Assembly: GCA_905331475.1 (NCBI GenBank)
Contig: CAJNYU010000295.1
Coordinates: 83,143 to 147,142, forward strand
DNA: 64,000 nt
Origin: Rotaria socialis
Lineage: Eukaryota > Rotifera > Eurotatoria > Philodinida > Philodinidae
Direction: 5' to 3'
Shown in pieces: positions 1 to 10,960 of the stretch (positions are counted from its first letter, which is position 1; each line of letters opens with the position of its first letter). A program made the translations under genes and the position numbers. The notes beneath the pieces were generated by a model. That model was not told the DNA's origin and did not search any database. It was given only the letters and a program-made list of their open reading frames with translations.

Positions 1-1551
1 AAAAGCATCATCTGATCTAAAGCAATGGTAGAAGTAATACAATCACAATGTTTATTTTATTTCCATTATGGTGATCATACTAATTAAATTTCTATTATAC
101 TTTTTTCTATTGAAATCCGATTGTCTGTTAAAAACAGTGCTCCTTATTGTAGCAAGTGTGGTAGAAAGCAATTCATATCCAATTACGGTTTGATTTTTTA
201 AGATACCTGAATGATACTTGAATCATTTGAGGCTGAAATCCTTATTCTACTAATTTATTTAAAATATTCATAAACTTATTATGACCTCCCCCCCCTAAAA
301 AAAAGTCGATTTTCGTCAAAAGATTGAAAATTGAGATAACACCATGGGGTGATAGCCCATGTTCTGCTCTTTCAGAATCACTATAGGTTTTTTCGAAAGA
401 CCATTTTTTGCCCGAAATTTTTAGTGATNAAGATGCAGGCCATGACGTGCTCTGATTTTTGAAAAAGCTTTTTTTTTATGCCAAAAAAAAGATCGCCTAC
501 AAAATTTACATGCAGTTTGTTAGGCGTTTTTCAAGGAATTTGAATTCTGGAAACGTTTTCAGCTTACAGAAAGGACTTTTTAAAAATCCGAGCACGTCAT
601 GCCCTGCATCTTTGCATGCTCTATCGAATGGTAAAAAGAAAAATTCGAAAAACATAGTTGAAGGCATGAGAAATTGGATGGAAAATGGGCCATTTTTAAC
701 CAGTATTCACTTTATAACTCCCTTAAACTTACATATTTCGGGCTGAAATTTTTATCGTAGACTACCCGCTATAGTCCCAACATATCCGGAAAATTTCAGC
801 CGATTTGGCCTTTCTTTGGCGAAAATCGACCTTTGAGGGGGGGGGGGGGGGGGTTGGGGGTTTTTNNNNNNNNNNNNNNNNNNNNNNNNNNNNNNNNNNN
901 NNNGCTTAAGACTATTTTTGAGCACAACTCGATACAGGTCATCGAACTATTTGAAATCCAATTCCATTGCGTTAGGAAATTGTTTGGAATGAATTCATCC
1001 ACCAAATATTCGATTACTAACCTAGGGTGTTTTACATGCAATTTTAACAGACCATCACGATAAGTTTTTAAAATCTAATTCGAAACCTTACAAAAGATGA
1101 AAGATGTCGACGAAAATAAAAGGATGTAGGTGATATCTAGAGCTAAATTTGATGCATTGAATTCTACTTTGGTTCCTGATAAATGTCTAAAAATGGATAA
1201 AAACAAAAAGTATGGTATGTGTCGCTGGTATGGGTAGCAAGTATCATGGATTCATCGCTACTGAATCGAGTGATGTAAACAGAAAGAATTTGTCTTATAC
1301 AATAGTGAATAAGATAACTCCAATATTACCTTTATTTGGTCACATATGATCAAATTGATTAATTAACAGCCGTATTATGAATGTCATTATGAAATTTATT
1401 GAATATATTTCAAAAACGAGATTAAATGAATCGAAATAAGAAGTATATAAATATGAATATTAAAATACAAACACAATATACGATTCTTAAAAGACTAAGT
1501 TAAAAATATTGCACGAATAATATTAATGATATGAAGCTAACTATTCGAAAT
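1..1551. other. Left-end non-coding, repeat-derived stretch
   Basis: I see no supportable gene here. The middle part is a foldback element (listed separately), followed by an N gap at 866-903. Open frames in the stretch are interrupted by G-runs and N and show no recognisable domain. The last 150 bases are the 3' flank of the minus-strand secernin gene; a TTTATT near 1392, read on the minus strand as AATAAA, could be its poly(A) signal. Confidence 0.5.
285..860. repeat. Nested foldback (inverted-repeat) element
   Basis: A C-run followed by a segment containing GTCGATTTTCG (about 287-325) is mirrored by CGAAAATCGACC followed by a G-run (about 818-855). Inside this pair is a second, better inverted repeat: about 37 bases starting AAGATGCAGGCCATGACG near 431 are the imperfect reverse complement of 574-612. 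The nested arms suggest a non-autonomous foldback transposon or one MITE inside another. The right border is uncertain because the N gap begins a few bases after the G-run. No coding potential for a transposase was seen. Confidence 0.6.
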
Positions 1552-4255
1552 TTAAGAACGTTTTGTACATGGATGCTCTCGTAATAATTCTATTTCTGCT
1601 GATACTATATCGTAAAATAATGTTTCATATGTATCCACATTATTATTTTCCGCCGATTTAAGTTTATTAATAATTTCCATGATTCCTTCATGTTCGAAAT
1701 CTTGTAAACGTTTCAGATCAACATTTTCCCATTTTGCTTTCTGATGCGCTGAATATAACGGATGAATGCGTTGTGCTGTGACTTTCTCAGGCGTTGAAAC
1801 AGTTAATGAACCTAATTGAACATTATTTGAAAAAATAAATGGTTTAAATAATGATTGTTTAGGATTAGGTGTTCCAGTTAGAAAATGACACGTGTCTATG
1901 TGAGATTTTTTATTTGATGTTAAGACCGATATTTGAGAACTTGTTGTACGAACGCCTCGAACTTGATCGAATGCACAGATGCCAGATTGATCATCACGTA
2001 AAATAGACATCATATCAAAGATTGAAAAATTACCATTCTTAGTTAAATTTTCAAGTAATTTACGGCCGGCTTTTAATCGTGCATCGGTGCATGGTGATGG
2101 ACCTTGAAAAGCTTGAGCAAAATTTAATTTATCCTTTCCATCCCATAGATTTTGTTCTTGAGCAAATCTTTCTAAATTATTTGATTGAATATTATAATCA
2201 TCTTCAATTGAATACACATTTGACATGCTATAATATCCTTCTATAATATAAATAACACAATCAAATATTTGAGTGCACTTTATTAAAGACAAAATCGGCC
2301 GATGTTTACCTTTAATTTGTTTAGCAACCCAAACACGATCACATGTTTCAATACTCCATGCTTCGTCAGCATCAACAATAAGAAAACTATTATCATAGCC
2401 GTAAGAAAAATTTGCACTTGCATCAAAGCAGGGCCCACCTTGACCATATTGTTCAACAAGTTCACCAACTATGTGAACTGCCAATCTTGCTGTTTTAGCA
2501 CGTTCTAATGTCAGTCTGAAAAATTCGTCAACCTATTCAATTTTAGAATTTTCAATTGCCTATTTACTGGGAGGTATCATATGCTTTGAAAAAAATAGAA
2601 TTTATAGAACATATCTTCTAGATCGTTTTAGTATTTATCGAATTATATCAAACATCAAGAGGATAAATTTGTTTTTTCTCGAATAGAATTGTTTTTGTGT
2701 ACTCCAAAAAGAATGAGTACACTCTAGATTCGGTCAGTGTGTCGGGCCGGCCGACCGTTAACACGATAACTTTTGAAAGCCTCATCCAATTGTCATGAAA
2801 TTTTGTACACAGAATGATCTCATCAATATCTCAGTCGAGTTCGAAGATGAAAGCAATTTGTGAAGAAATGGCTGAGTTATCGNCCAACCCCGTTGCGGGG
2901 TTCCGGGATTTTTTTTTTTTTTTAAATTTTTCTCAGTATTATTCAAAACATATATAAATCGACTCAGTTTTTGCAGTACACGTAACAATCGGATGCGAAT
3001 CCGATGTTTTCTCATTTATTTATATTTAAATTCTACCCAAAGATATCTTCAATCTGAAGATCTTTCAATAGATGAACAAGACTATTGATTACTGACTTAA
3101 TTTCATAAAATTACAATACTTGTTTCTTGAAATAATTATCTATGTGATATGATGCTCATTTGTCTATATAAACTGAAGCAATTCAGTATTTCAGATTACT
3201 ATGTAAAGGTATTAGTTGTAACAGAAAATTTCGTCAGTACATTCTTGATCGAAGAAAACTATTGCAGTTACAAAAAATTTATTGAAAAATTTTTTTCCCA
3301 AAGAAAAGATCTAGCTTTCGTTATCAGACTGATGAATGAAAGGTGTAAAACAAAGAAATATACTTACAGTTAAATGAGAACCTCAAAAGCATTCTTTTTG
3401 TAAATGTACAAACTATTCTTCAGAATATGAAAATGAAATTTTGTGGGAACCAGATCCTAGTGGAAATTCATATATATCTATATTAAAAGATCCGATTCAG
3501 AAAAAAAACAACTCTTTTAAAGAACAGAAATTCGAATAAAAGGTGATCATGCTCCTACGTACTTGCAATGAACCATGTAAGATTTTATTATGATTTCAAT
3601 ATTAATTACTGTTTTTTATATATGAGTATGAAATGCAACAGAGTTACGATTCATCTTTATATATGGTCATGACAGGTTTTAGAAGAAAATTTAGTCAGCA
3701 TTTCAATTATTGCTAAAGAAAAATTGAGAAATATTTTTCTTCTATATTCCTATGATTAAAAATCAATGAATCGAATCACAATATATTCTTTTTTCTAGAT
3801 TATAAGTGAGAATTATAAATATTCTACAATATATACTAACCGAACAATATCGAGACCAGTCAATGCGTGATCTCGTGTTTCATAGGTTATTTTTGAGAAC
3901 ACAGCTTCGTTACCAATGCAAACTCCGTTTTCATTGGCACCGATTTCTGCACCCCAACACCAAGTTGGTTTTGACAGAATACATCGGTAAGTTGTTGATA
4001 CTTGTGGAATTTTTATATGAGTACACTGAATTACGAGAAGAACAACGATTTGAATGAACTGTCATTTTTGAAAAAAACACATACTTGAACAAAATCTTTA
4101 TTTTCATTTGTATGTTCGTTAGAAACAAAAATAATTTCTTGAACTTCATTAGCTGGTCGATCCGAATTTTTACCGAATATGCGAAAATTTGAATCTGTTA
4201 ATGGTGGTAGAACAACAAATGTGTCACAAGAATAAGGAGCATTTTCATTCGGCAT
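1552..4255 (-). CDS. SCRN: Secernin (peptidase C69 family), 4 exons, about 416 aa
   Basis: Read on the minus strand as exons 4255-4085, 4025-3841, 2515-2310 and 2240-1552 (171+185+206+689 nt = 417 codons). All introns are GT-AG and phases match. Exon 1 begins [18 protein letters not shown] and carries [14 protein letters not shown]; exon 2 has [21 protein letters not shown]; exon 4 has LRDDQSGIC and FTGTPNP/FKPFIF-type secernin blocks. By homology with the C69 N-terminal-nucleophile family, Cys10 would be the nucleophile. Known secernins act in exocytosis and have unsettled hydrolase activity. The length fits the usual ~414 aa. The intron between exons 2 and 3 (2516-3840) is long and contains a MITE. 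The 69-nt intron 2241-2309 has no stop and a length divisible by three, so reading through it yields a longer but still open frame; removing it restores the family alignment (VAKQIK then EGYYSMSNV). Confidence 0.92.
2693..2984 (-). mobile_element. Short MITE, TGTGTACT termini (copy A)
   Basis: Lies inside the secernin intron. One end reads TTTTTGTGTACTCCAAAAAG; the other, read inward, begins with GTGTACTGCAAAAA, so the termini form an imperfect inverted repeat. Internal sequence (for example CATCAATATCTCAGTCGAG and the ACTCAGCCATTTCTTC region read on the minus strand) matches the element at 55463-55949 in reverse orientation. Compared with that copy it lacks about 180-190 internal bases next to GACTCAG. 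It contains a single N (2883) and a T-run. Too small to encode a transposase. Confidence 0.75.
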
Positions 4256-5607
4256 GATAATGCGATTCTAGTAAATAATCAAGATGTTACAGAAAAAATA
4301 AAAGTTAATAGAACTATTTATTTCTCTACTCATTCTAGCGATGATGAGTATATAGTGACATGGCCAACGCCAATCATTTTTAGACTCTCGGCAGATGGCA
4401 CTCTTATATTAGAAATTTAGCATGGCTATTGAAGAAAGGCTCACCCCATCATTGTTCTGAAAATTTTATATTACTGCACGATTGGGTTTAGATGCATTGC
4501 TCCAAACTTTGCTTGATAGTGTAATGACAAAGCTGAATTGCACTAACTCTTAGCTAGGTTTTTATGTTTAGTCTAATTCTTACTGACAGGTGATACAATA
4601 GATATAGTAGATCTACATAGAACAACGAATAATAGATTGTATAGACTAGAAATTTTCTCAATATGTAAGGTATGTTTTGTTTTAATGAATTACCATAGAA
4701 TTTGATAAAGTATTCAACAATATGATATGCATTTCTTTGGACTTCAACTGTGTTAGAGAGGAAAATCAAGAAAAAAAAGCAACGATCACTGATCCACTCT
4801 GTTATATAGTCATTGGAGGATATATTCTTACTGCTTGAAATGTATATATCTATATTATATATACGTATATATATATACATGTATTGTATTTTATCGATAA
4901 GAGCCTGTTAATGATGGTTACATGAATACTCACGTATCTCTAGATCGTAATATAAAGAAGTATGTTCCAATTTCTAGAGAAATAAATTGCCAGAGGTACA
5001 CAAAGTTCCATCGACTTGATAACGAAATCCAACTGCAAATCAAAAATTTTTGAGAGTATTGAAAACTTTTAGAAAATTTTCTGATTTCAGCCAGTTCCAG
5101 TAAGTGTAGAATTATGCATATTTTTGAAAATTATACTATTTTGGGGAGTATCAAACAATTCACAAGACAAATGCATCAAATTCGTGGGACTTTCTAATTT
5201 AGTAGTCTGAACATTGCTACTTTCTCAAAGTAAATATTATTTTCAATGTTCACTCGATTGATTTTCAATATTTACTAAGCAAAAAAGAAATGAAAAATGA
5301 AAAAATTAATATAAAAGATATTTTTGCCAAGAGGAAAATGGCGAACTTCTAGTAGAAAAGTACGTCAAAGTAAGTCAAAGTACATGCTTGCAGTAGCGAA
5401 AAATACCACTCAAGTGGTCCGAAATAAGAACAAGTAGCTTTGCAACTTAGATGTAACTTCACGCAACTTCGAGTAAATTTGAAGTAGAAAAATTCTTCGA
5501 AGTGTACCGTTGAAAGTAGCTCAAAGTTACTTCAAGTTCAAAAGTCCGTCGTGTCTCCCTTGATTTTTGCACATAGGCTTGTATAAGAAATCATGTTCTG
5601 AGCATCT
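4256..5607. other. Intergenic region with AAGTA/CTTCAA-type repeats
   Basis: 5' flank of secernin on the minus strand, then no gene. From about 5340 to 5560 there are many imperfect copies of a short word family (AAGTAAGTCAAAGTA, AGTAGCTCAAAGTTACTTCAAGT and similar) on both strands, suggestive of a degenerate satellite or foldback remnant. A (TA)-rich patch lies at about 4846-4880. Confidence 0.45.
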
Positions 5608-6461
5608 TCATGTGGAAGTAAATTTAAAATGCTCCTTCACTATTTCCAGAGCATCCCTCATGAACTCGGTAGTGGGTAGTGCTTGAGTACAATTATAATG
5701 GATACATCGTGGTTCTGGATTCATACATACAAATTTTTTTCCAATATCTCGGTTTGTCAAAATGATACATAGACATTTTTGACATTGTGTAAAATAGTAT
5801 GGATTTGGTTTCTGTGGTGGGCCAAAGCCAATAGGTTCATTCAAGAAATTTTCAGCAGTGCTCACGAATGAACAAATATAATTTTCAAGATATTTGGCAT
5901 CAAATGCTTGCGCATCATACCAGTCAAATGTACAGGATGTTGCATTACTATCTTCCAACATACCCATATATTGACGTTGCTGTAGATGTGTACCCAGGTC
6001 GGAAAATCTGACGTAAAATCTTACAATCCGGACGTCATATCTCACGATTCGAACGAAATCTTATAAGCATCAAGCAGAAAATCATCGTCTCTGAAGTCTT
6101 GCATCATATCATACTATATTTCCTTTAAAGATCGCACATACAATTTATTTTCAACACAAATTTGTCGTGAGATTTTAAGGAGATATTAGTCTAATTAAAA
6201 TATCACAGTGATATTTCATGGGTAACAGAACCTTTCAAGAACCTTCTGATACGACTTAGTGTAAGAAATCAGAGACGACGATTTTTCGTCTAATCTTATC
6301 AGATCAGATATGATCAAACGTACGATTCTTGTAAGATCTTACCGTCTGGTTTCGCGCCCTTGGTAGGTACATTAAGTGCAATATTCACAAGTTTACCATC
6401 AGGATCCGATAGTATATCTTTTATTTGTTGCGTGGTTTTTGGCACTTGAAAGTAAATGACT
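5608..6461 (-). pseudogene. Unrecognised gene fragment interrupted by a MITE
   Basis: Two coding-like blocks on the minus strand flank a MITE. The upstream block (about 6461-6365) follows a good acceptor (TTTTTAG) and reads VIYFQVPKTTQQIKDILSDP then GKLVNIALNVPT. The downstream block (about 5998-5608) reads GTHLQQRQYMGMLEDSN, then a Cys-rich stretch with two CxxC-like pairs (QCQKCLC; CMNPEPRCIHYNC) and ends HFKFTST-stop. Between them lies the inverted-repeat element at about 5990-6362. Either the element sits in an intron whose ends I cannot fix, or it disrupts an exon and the locus is dead. I do not recognise the family. No initiator methionine exon was identified upstream. Confidence 0.4.
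5990..6362. mobile_element. MITE/foldback with ~35-bp terminal inverted repeats
   Basis: The left end (GGAAAATCTGACGTAAAATC, followed by TTACAATCC) matches the reverse complement of the right end (GCGAAACCAGACGGTAAGAT, followed by CTTACAAG) with a few mismatches. A second inner inverted pair, CAGAAAATCATCGTCTCTGA (about 6074) versus TCAGAGACGACGATTTTTCG (about 6270), makes most of the element self-complementary. Total length is about 355-370 bp. No open frame of note. It separates two coding blocks of the flanking gene fragment. Confidence 0.75.
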
Positions 6462-6479
6462 CTAAAAAGTAGTAGCTAT

Positions 6480-8165
6480 TGCTCTCAAAGAAAAACGTAA
6501 GTATCTGTTAAGTACGTTCGGATGCATATATTATCACAAACAAAGACATTATTATCAAATGTAAGTATTTTTCCAGGAATAATAGAAGAAAACCAATAGA
6601 TAATAATCCACGTGGCAATAAAACTTCTCACAGAGACAGCAAAGAATTTATATTGGCTCTAGGGAAGAGAAGTCAAATCAATTGATTATTAACATGTTAA
6701 TTACATAATTAAGAGATATAATCATCACGAGAACAATCGAATCATGATGAAAATGTTCATCTCTGTATGCGTCATTTTTCTCAGAAAAATATCCTCATTT
6801 TTAAATTTTGATGATTCAATTTCAAGAAAGCTAAGTGTAAATTTGATACATTTATTTTATTAGTCATAAACTGGATTTATTGCATTAGGTATCAATATTT
6901 GTAATTTTACTATGTATTAAATATTTATTATCGATTATAATGATGTCACCGTTGACGACACAGATTGAGAACTAAAAAAAGCGCAGAAGCTGATTCATAT
7001 GGTTTTCATTATTTTACTCGACTACCGTGAGTATCTTTGTCAATATTGAAAGAGCTCTTAACATATTATTTCTCAATGGATTGTTGCATATTCATCAATT
7101 CAACTACGTATCTTCGTGAGCAATCTATTGCAATTCAGATTAATCAATGACAATTTTTCTGCATCACAAAATTCCGGTTGTTCCAGTCACAGTTGTTTTT
7201 TCCCCACAAAAAATGATCTTAAAATAAGAAAGGGTCAATACGCGCCTCTCCCCTTCCCCCGCCTCTGTCAAAAATATCATATTTACACATTTTGAAAAAT
7301 CAAAGTATTATGAAAACAATCCACCACTGATATTTCTTTTTCTCTTCATAATCATCTTGAATAAATATCACACCACTGCAAAGCACCCTGTTAAGTCATA
7401 TAACAATCCAGGAAAAAACCTAGCGTGTGAATAGAAAACAGACAAGCCCCCACATGCGTATGGAAATATCACAGATGGAAACAGACTTTGTCAATACAAA
7501 AATATAGGCTGCACATCTTTAATGTCTCACTATAATACATGAATTTATTTCTCATTGTATATTTGGAGAATATGCAGAAATGCATAGCGAAGAAATGTCT
7601 ACTCAAAGTGGATTGAGTAAAATAAAATGAATAGTGTCCCTAAGAAGAACCCAACTAACACTACACCATATTTCATATTTTAATTCTACAATGCTTATAC
7701 TAAGAGAGTAATTTTAACACGGGTGAAATCATTTTCTGATAGAAATATATTACAGTTTACAGCCCGTGTTCATTGTCATCTATTGATCAAAACCTATGGC
7801 AATAATATGAAGAATATATAAGAAATTTAGAAACTATTATTAGTGCATTTATTTCTCTGAACTATTCGTAAGATGTTAATGGCATTAATCAAAACAATAT
7901 TTTAACATTTCTGTGAAAAGAGTTTAAAATCTTATAATTAAAATTCAGATCATTTTTTATTAAAAAATAAACACAAACTAACTGCGCATAAAGTCACATT
8001 GACTAAGTATATCATGAACGTCACGAAGAAAATCTATTTTGAAGATAGTAAATTAGAGTTAATAAGATAGAATCTACGAAAAATCAATTATCATTGAGTG
8101 ACAAACATGCGTATAATACATATATACAGGACTAGAGGAGCGCCTTTGATATTTATATTATCCAA
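6480..8165. other. Intergenic, no feature seen
   Basis: AT-rich sequence without a convincing open frame, splice-bounded exon or strong repeat. It is the 5' side of the gene fragment and the 3' side of the membrane-protein gene at 8166-9053 (both minus strand). Confidence 0.4.
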
Positions 8166-9053
8166 TCAATACAAATTGATTCTCTGATCATAAGTCATTG
8201 ATATAAAAATGTTTTCCGGTATTTTTGCATTTAAATAGGTTATTCGACCAAATAAGTCGAACACAACATAGATTAATGTCAAACTCATGAATAGGAATAA
8301 TACTGTCATGAACATTAATAATGATCGACCAAGTAATAAATGTCGTTGATTTTTACGATACTCTTTCATGCGTTGACGATTTAGTTCATTAAAAATATCA
8401 CCACGAATTTTCTCTTGATATTCTTCAGTGAATATAGTCGATTCTAGTATTGGCGTATCATCTTCATCCTGTGTTTCAAAATGTACATCGAATATATCTT
8501 GTGCACGTACGATTACTCGTTGATTTTGTCGACGATTAAAAGCGATACGTTGATCAATGGAAATATTTTTTGCTTTGTTTCGTAATTCACGACGTTTTAA
8601 ACGAAGTTCTTGAAGAAACTTATTTGTTACATTCAATGGATTTGTATCATAATTATTTGATTGTATTGTTGAGTAAGTATTAATTTCTTCAACTTGTTGG
8701 TCAATAGCAGCATTTGTGTACCGAGATGGAAGTGATAGTGTCGATTTTGAATCCGTTTGATGTATGATATCAGCTGATGAACTCTTTGTAATTTGATCAC
8801 TACTAAAATCGTCTGCAGCTGCAACCGTAGCACGACGACGAATATCTGAATATCGTTGTTGTAAAATTTTACTAAATAAGCGTGATCCTGTTCGATTTTT
8901 ATTTTTTCCATCATTTGATGCGATATAAGTAGATAATGGTCGCGGAATTTCATTTTCAATATTAATTAATGGAACCATTTCAGTTTGTTGCATTGCTGAA
9001 GTTTCATGATTTGATTCAATTACAGGTGTTATCTCGAATCGACGTGTCTCCAT
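8166..9053 (-). CDS. Hypothetical single-pass membrane protein, 295 aa, single exon
   Basis: An uninterrupted frame from ATG (METRRFEITPVIE) to stop, unusual here because the neighbouring genes are intron-rich. The first ~150 residues are polar, Ser/Thr/Gln-rich and probably disordered. Residues about 145-235 are charged, with RLKRRELRNKAKNISIDQR and an acidic FETQDEDDTP patch. A hydrophobic helix of about 25 residues (LLMFMTVLFLFMSLTLIYVV, about 243-266) is followed by a ~30-residue tail, so a near-C-terminal membrane anchor is likely. No signal peptide is visible. I do not recognise the family and propose no function. An intronless structure could reflect retroposition or simply a small gene (inference). 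Confidence 0.7.
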   Translation of the reverse strand: METRRFEITPVIESNHETSAMQQTEMVPLINIENEIPRPLSTYIASNDGKNKNRTGSRLFSKILQQRYSDIRRRATVAAADDFSSDQITKSSSADIIHQTDSKSTLSLPSRYTNAAIDQQVEEINTYSTIQSNNYDTNPLNVTNKFLQELRLKRRELRNKAKNISIDQRIAFNRRQNQRVIVRAQDIFDVHFETQDEDDTPILESTIFTEEYQEKIRGDIFNELNRQRMKEYRKNQRHLLLGRSLLMFMTVLFLFMSLTLIYVVFDLFGRITYLNAKIPENIFISMTYDQRINLY

Positions 9054-10960
9054 TTGTCTAAAAGGTTTCAGAATAATAATTATTTCTTCAAAAAAATTCG
9101 ATCGACATTTTCAATATCTGTCGTTGTGCTTCTAACTGGATAGAAATTCGTACGAAAAAAAAAATGTGCCCTCTAACCAGGATTAGCATGACACTTACAG
9201 TTAAACAGTTCGTTATCCTCTCGCAGCTACTCTATTTAAATATACAGATCATGGGTACTTATGAGTGTTATATCGTATGAAACATTGCAATGCGTTGCAT
9301 ATAATATTGGAAGAAACAATTTTTATTCGTGCCATAAAACTTGTAATTATCGCTCCGATCATATTTACAATCGTATCACGAACTAGTAATACAGCACAAA
9401 ACACCAGTATACACTAGAAACTGACTTTTTCTTTTATTTCGTATGAAATAAATAGGTTTCAACATTCACTAAACATTTGCTAGCGAAATTCTCCATGGGT
9501 CACTGTTCATTATTCTGAAGAGAATGTAAATGTTTTTTTAAATACAGTACTTTGTTGTTTTTATCATATTAATCTTTTTCGAACGTGTTGAAACACTTTT
9601 TTGCAAATGTGAAGCACTAAGGGCAACCCATAAAAATAACTTAGTTACATGTTTTTGTTTTATGTGTTACCTTTCAAATATTATAAATAGATGTCAAACT
9701 CAAGGGATTGTGCTTCTAAATCCAATAATGACTGACTTAAGGTAATAATCTTGTTCATCAGCTATCGCTGAATTTAACTTGATATTCCCATAAAGAAGGA
9801 AAAAAGCACCAGTCAATGCTAATGACTTCGAGTGCTCTGATAAATACTTATCGCTTTAACCGTCAAAATAATCTTATGCCAGATCAATATCGACACTTAT
9901 GATATAACTGTAACGACGACTGAAGCTATAATTCTATCAATCATAAACACCATTTGTGTTTCTCTTCTATGATAAAAACCATTCGATAAACAAATACACC
10001 CTTTCTATATGATTGGATTTCTATTCGATCGAATACTTATCCCATGAAGAAAAAGAAAAAAGAAACTACCTTTTGTTTTTGAAAGGATACTTCTGATTCT
10101 GAATTCCTTTAGTTTTTATTAAATTTCCATTGGTCTATTCAATTACTAATCAGTAATCAGCAGTAGAGTCGTCTGCAAAATAAGCAGAAAAACAACATGA
10201 ATTCAATATGAAAATCATTCGTTTATCATTAAATATTATTTAATTGGACTTAAAACTGACGAAATTCGTGATCATCATTCTAATTGGTTACTTGATTCCC
10301 GAAAAAAAAACATGCACTTTCAAATAACAACAAGTAAAATTTATCAACACAAACCCTCTAGAAAACATTTATGCCAGATTGTATGACCAATTCGTATATT
10401 TTTTCGTTTCTGTTCTCGTTGAGATTAAAGTCAATGCTTGTCATATTTATTTTCAATTGGACAACGTTATAATTATATTTTTGAAGGACGTGTCATACGT
10501 CAATATTCTTATTCAGTTTACCATCGAAACGGAAAAAAAACAACGAAGTCTCGAATATGAAAAAAGGAAGACTTTTAGATTCGTGTCGTCTTCTGTTTGC
10601 ATTTCAAAGTATTTCCCTTGTTTTGCTTTTCATTTCAGATATTATAAAAAAGAAAAATTACAATGCCATAGTTTGACTATTGGATGTCTATTGAAAATGA
10701 ATTCGATTCTTATTCACTGCATTGACATATAAATTATTCTGTAAGTTACTTATTTCTATTTTTCTTATTCGTGTCTGTACATATTTGTTTTTTATTGTTT
10801 TTTCAGATTTTGCTTTTTTATTTTTTTGCTTTCTTCATTTCTCGTCGTTTTCTTCTTTTCTTCCTTCTGCATACATACTCCATCGTGTTTCTCACGTACT
10901 TTTTGGTTCGTTTAATATAGTACTCCTTATTTCTGTTACCTAATGTAACTGATACTCACG
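9054..10960. promoter_or_regulatory. Divergent intergenic region between membrane-protein gene and CRTC
   Basis: About 1.9 kb between two divergently transcribed starts (minus-strand ATG at 9053, plus-strand ATG at 10961), so it should hold both promoters and the CRTC 5' UTR (inference). A short pyrimidine-rich tract occurs at 10780-10870. No clear exon or repeat was identified; open frames here are low-complexity and not supported. Confidence 0.4.

Noticed and set aside
834..1063. Frames overlapping the N gap
   Set aside because: They run through 38 unknown bases and a poly-G tract and show no recognisable residues.
10379..10943. Open frames upstream of CRTC on the plus strand
   Set aside because: Phe/Ser/Cys-rich translations of a T-rich tract, with no domain and no splice continuity with CRTC exon 1; better read as 5' flank or UTR.
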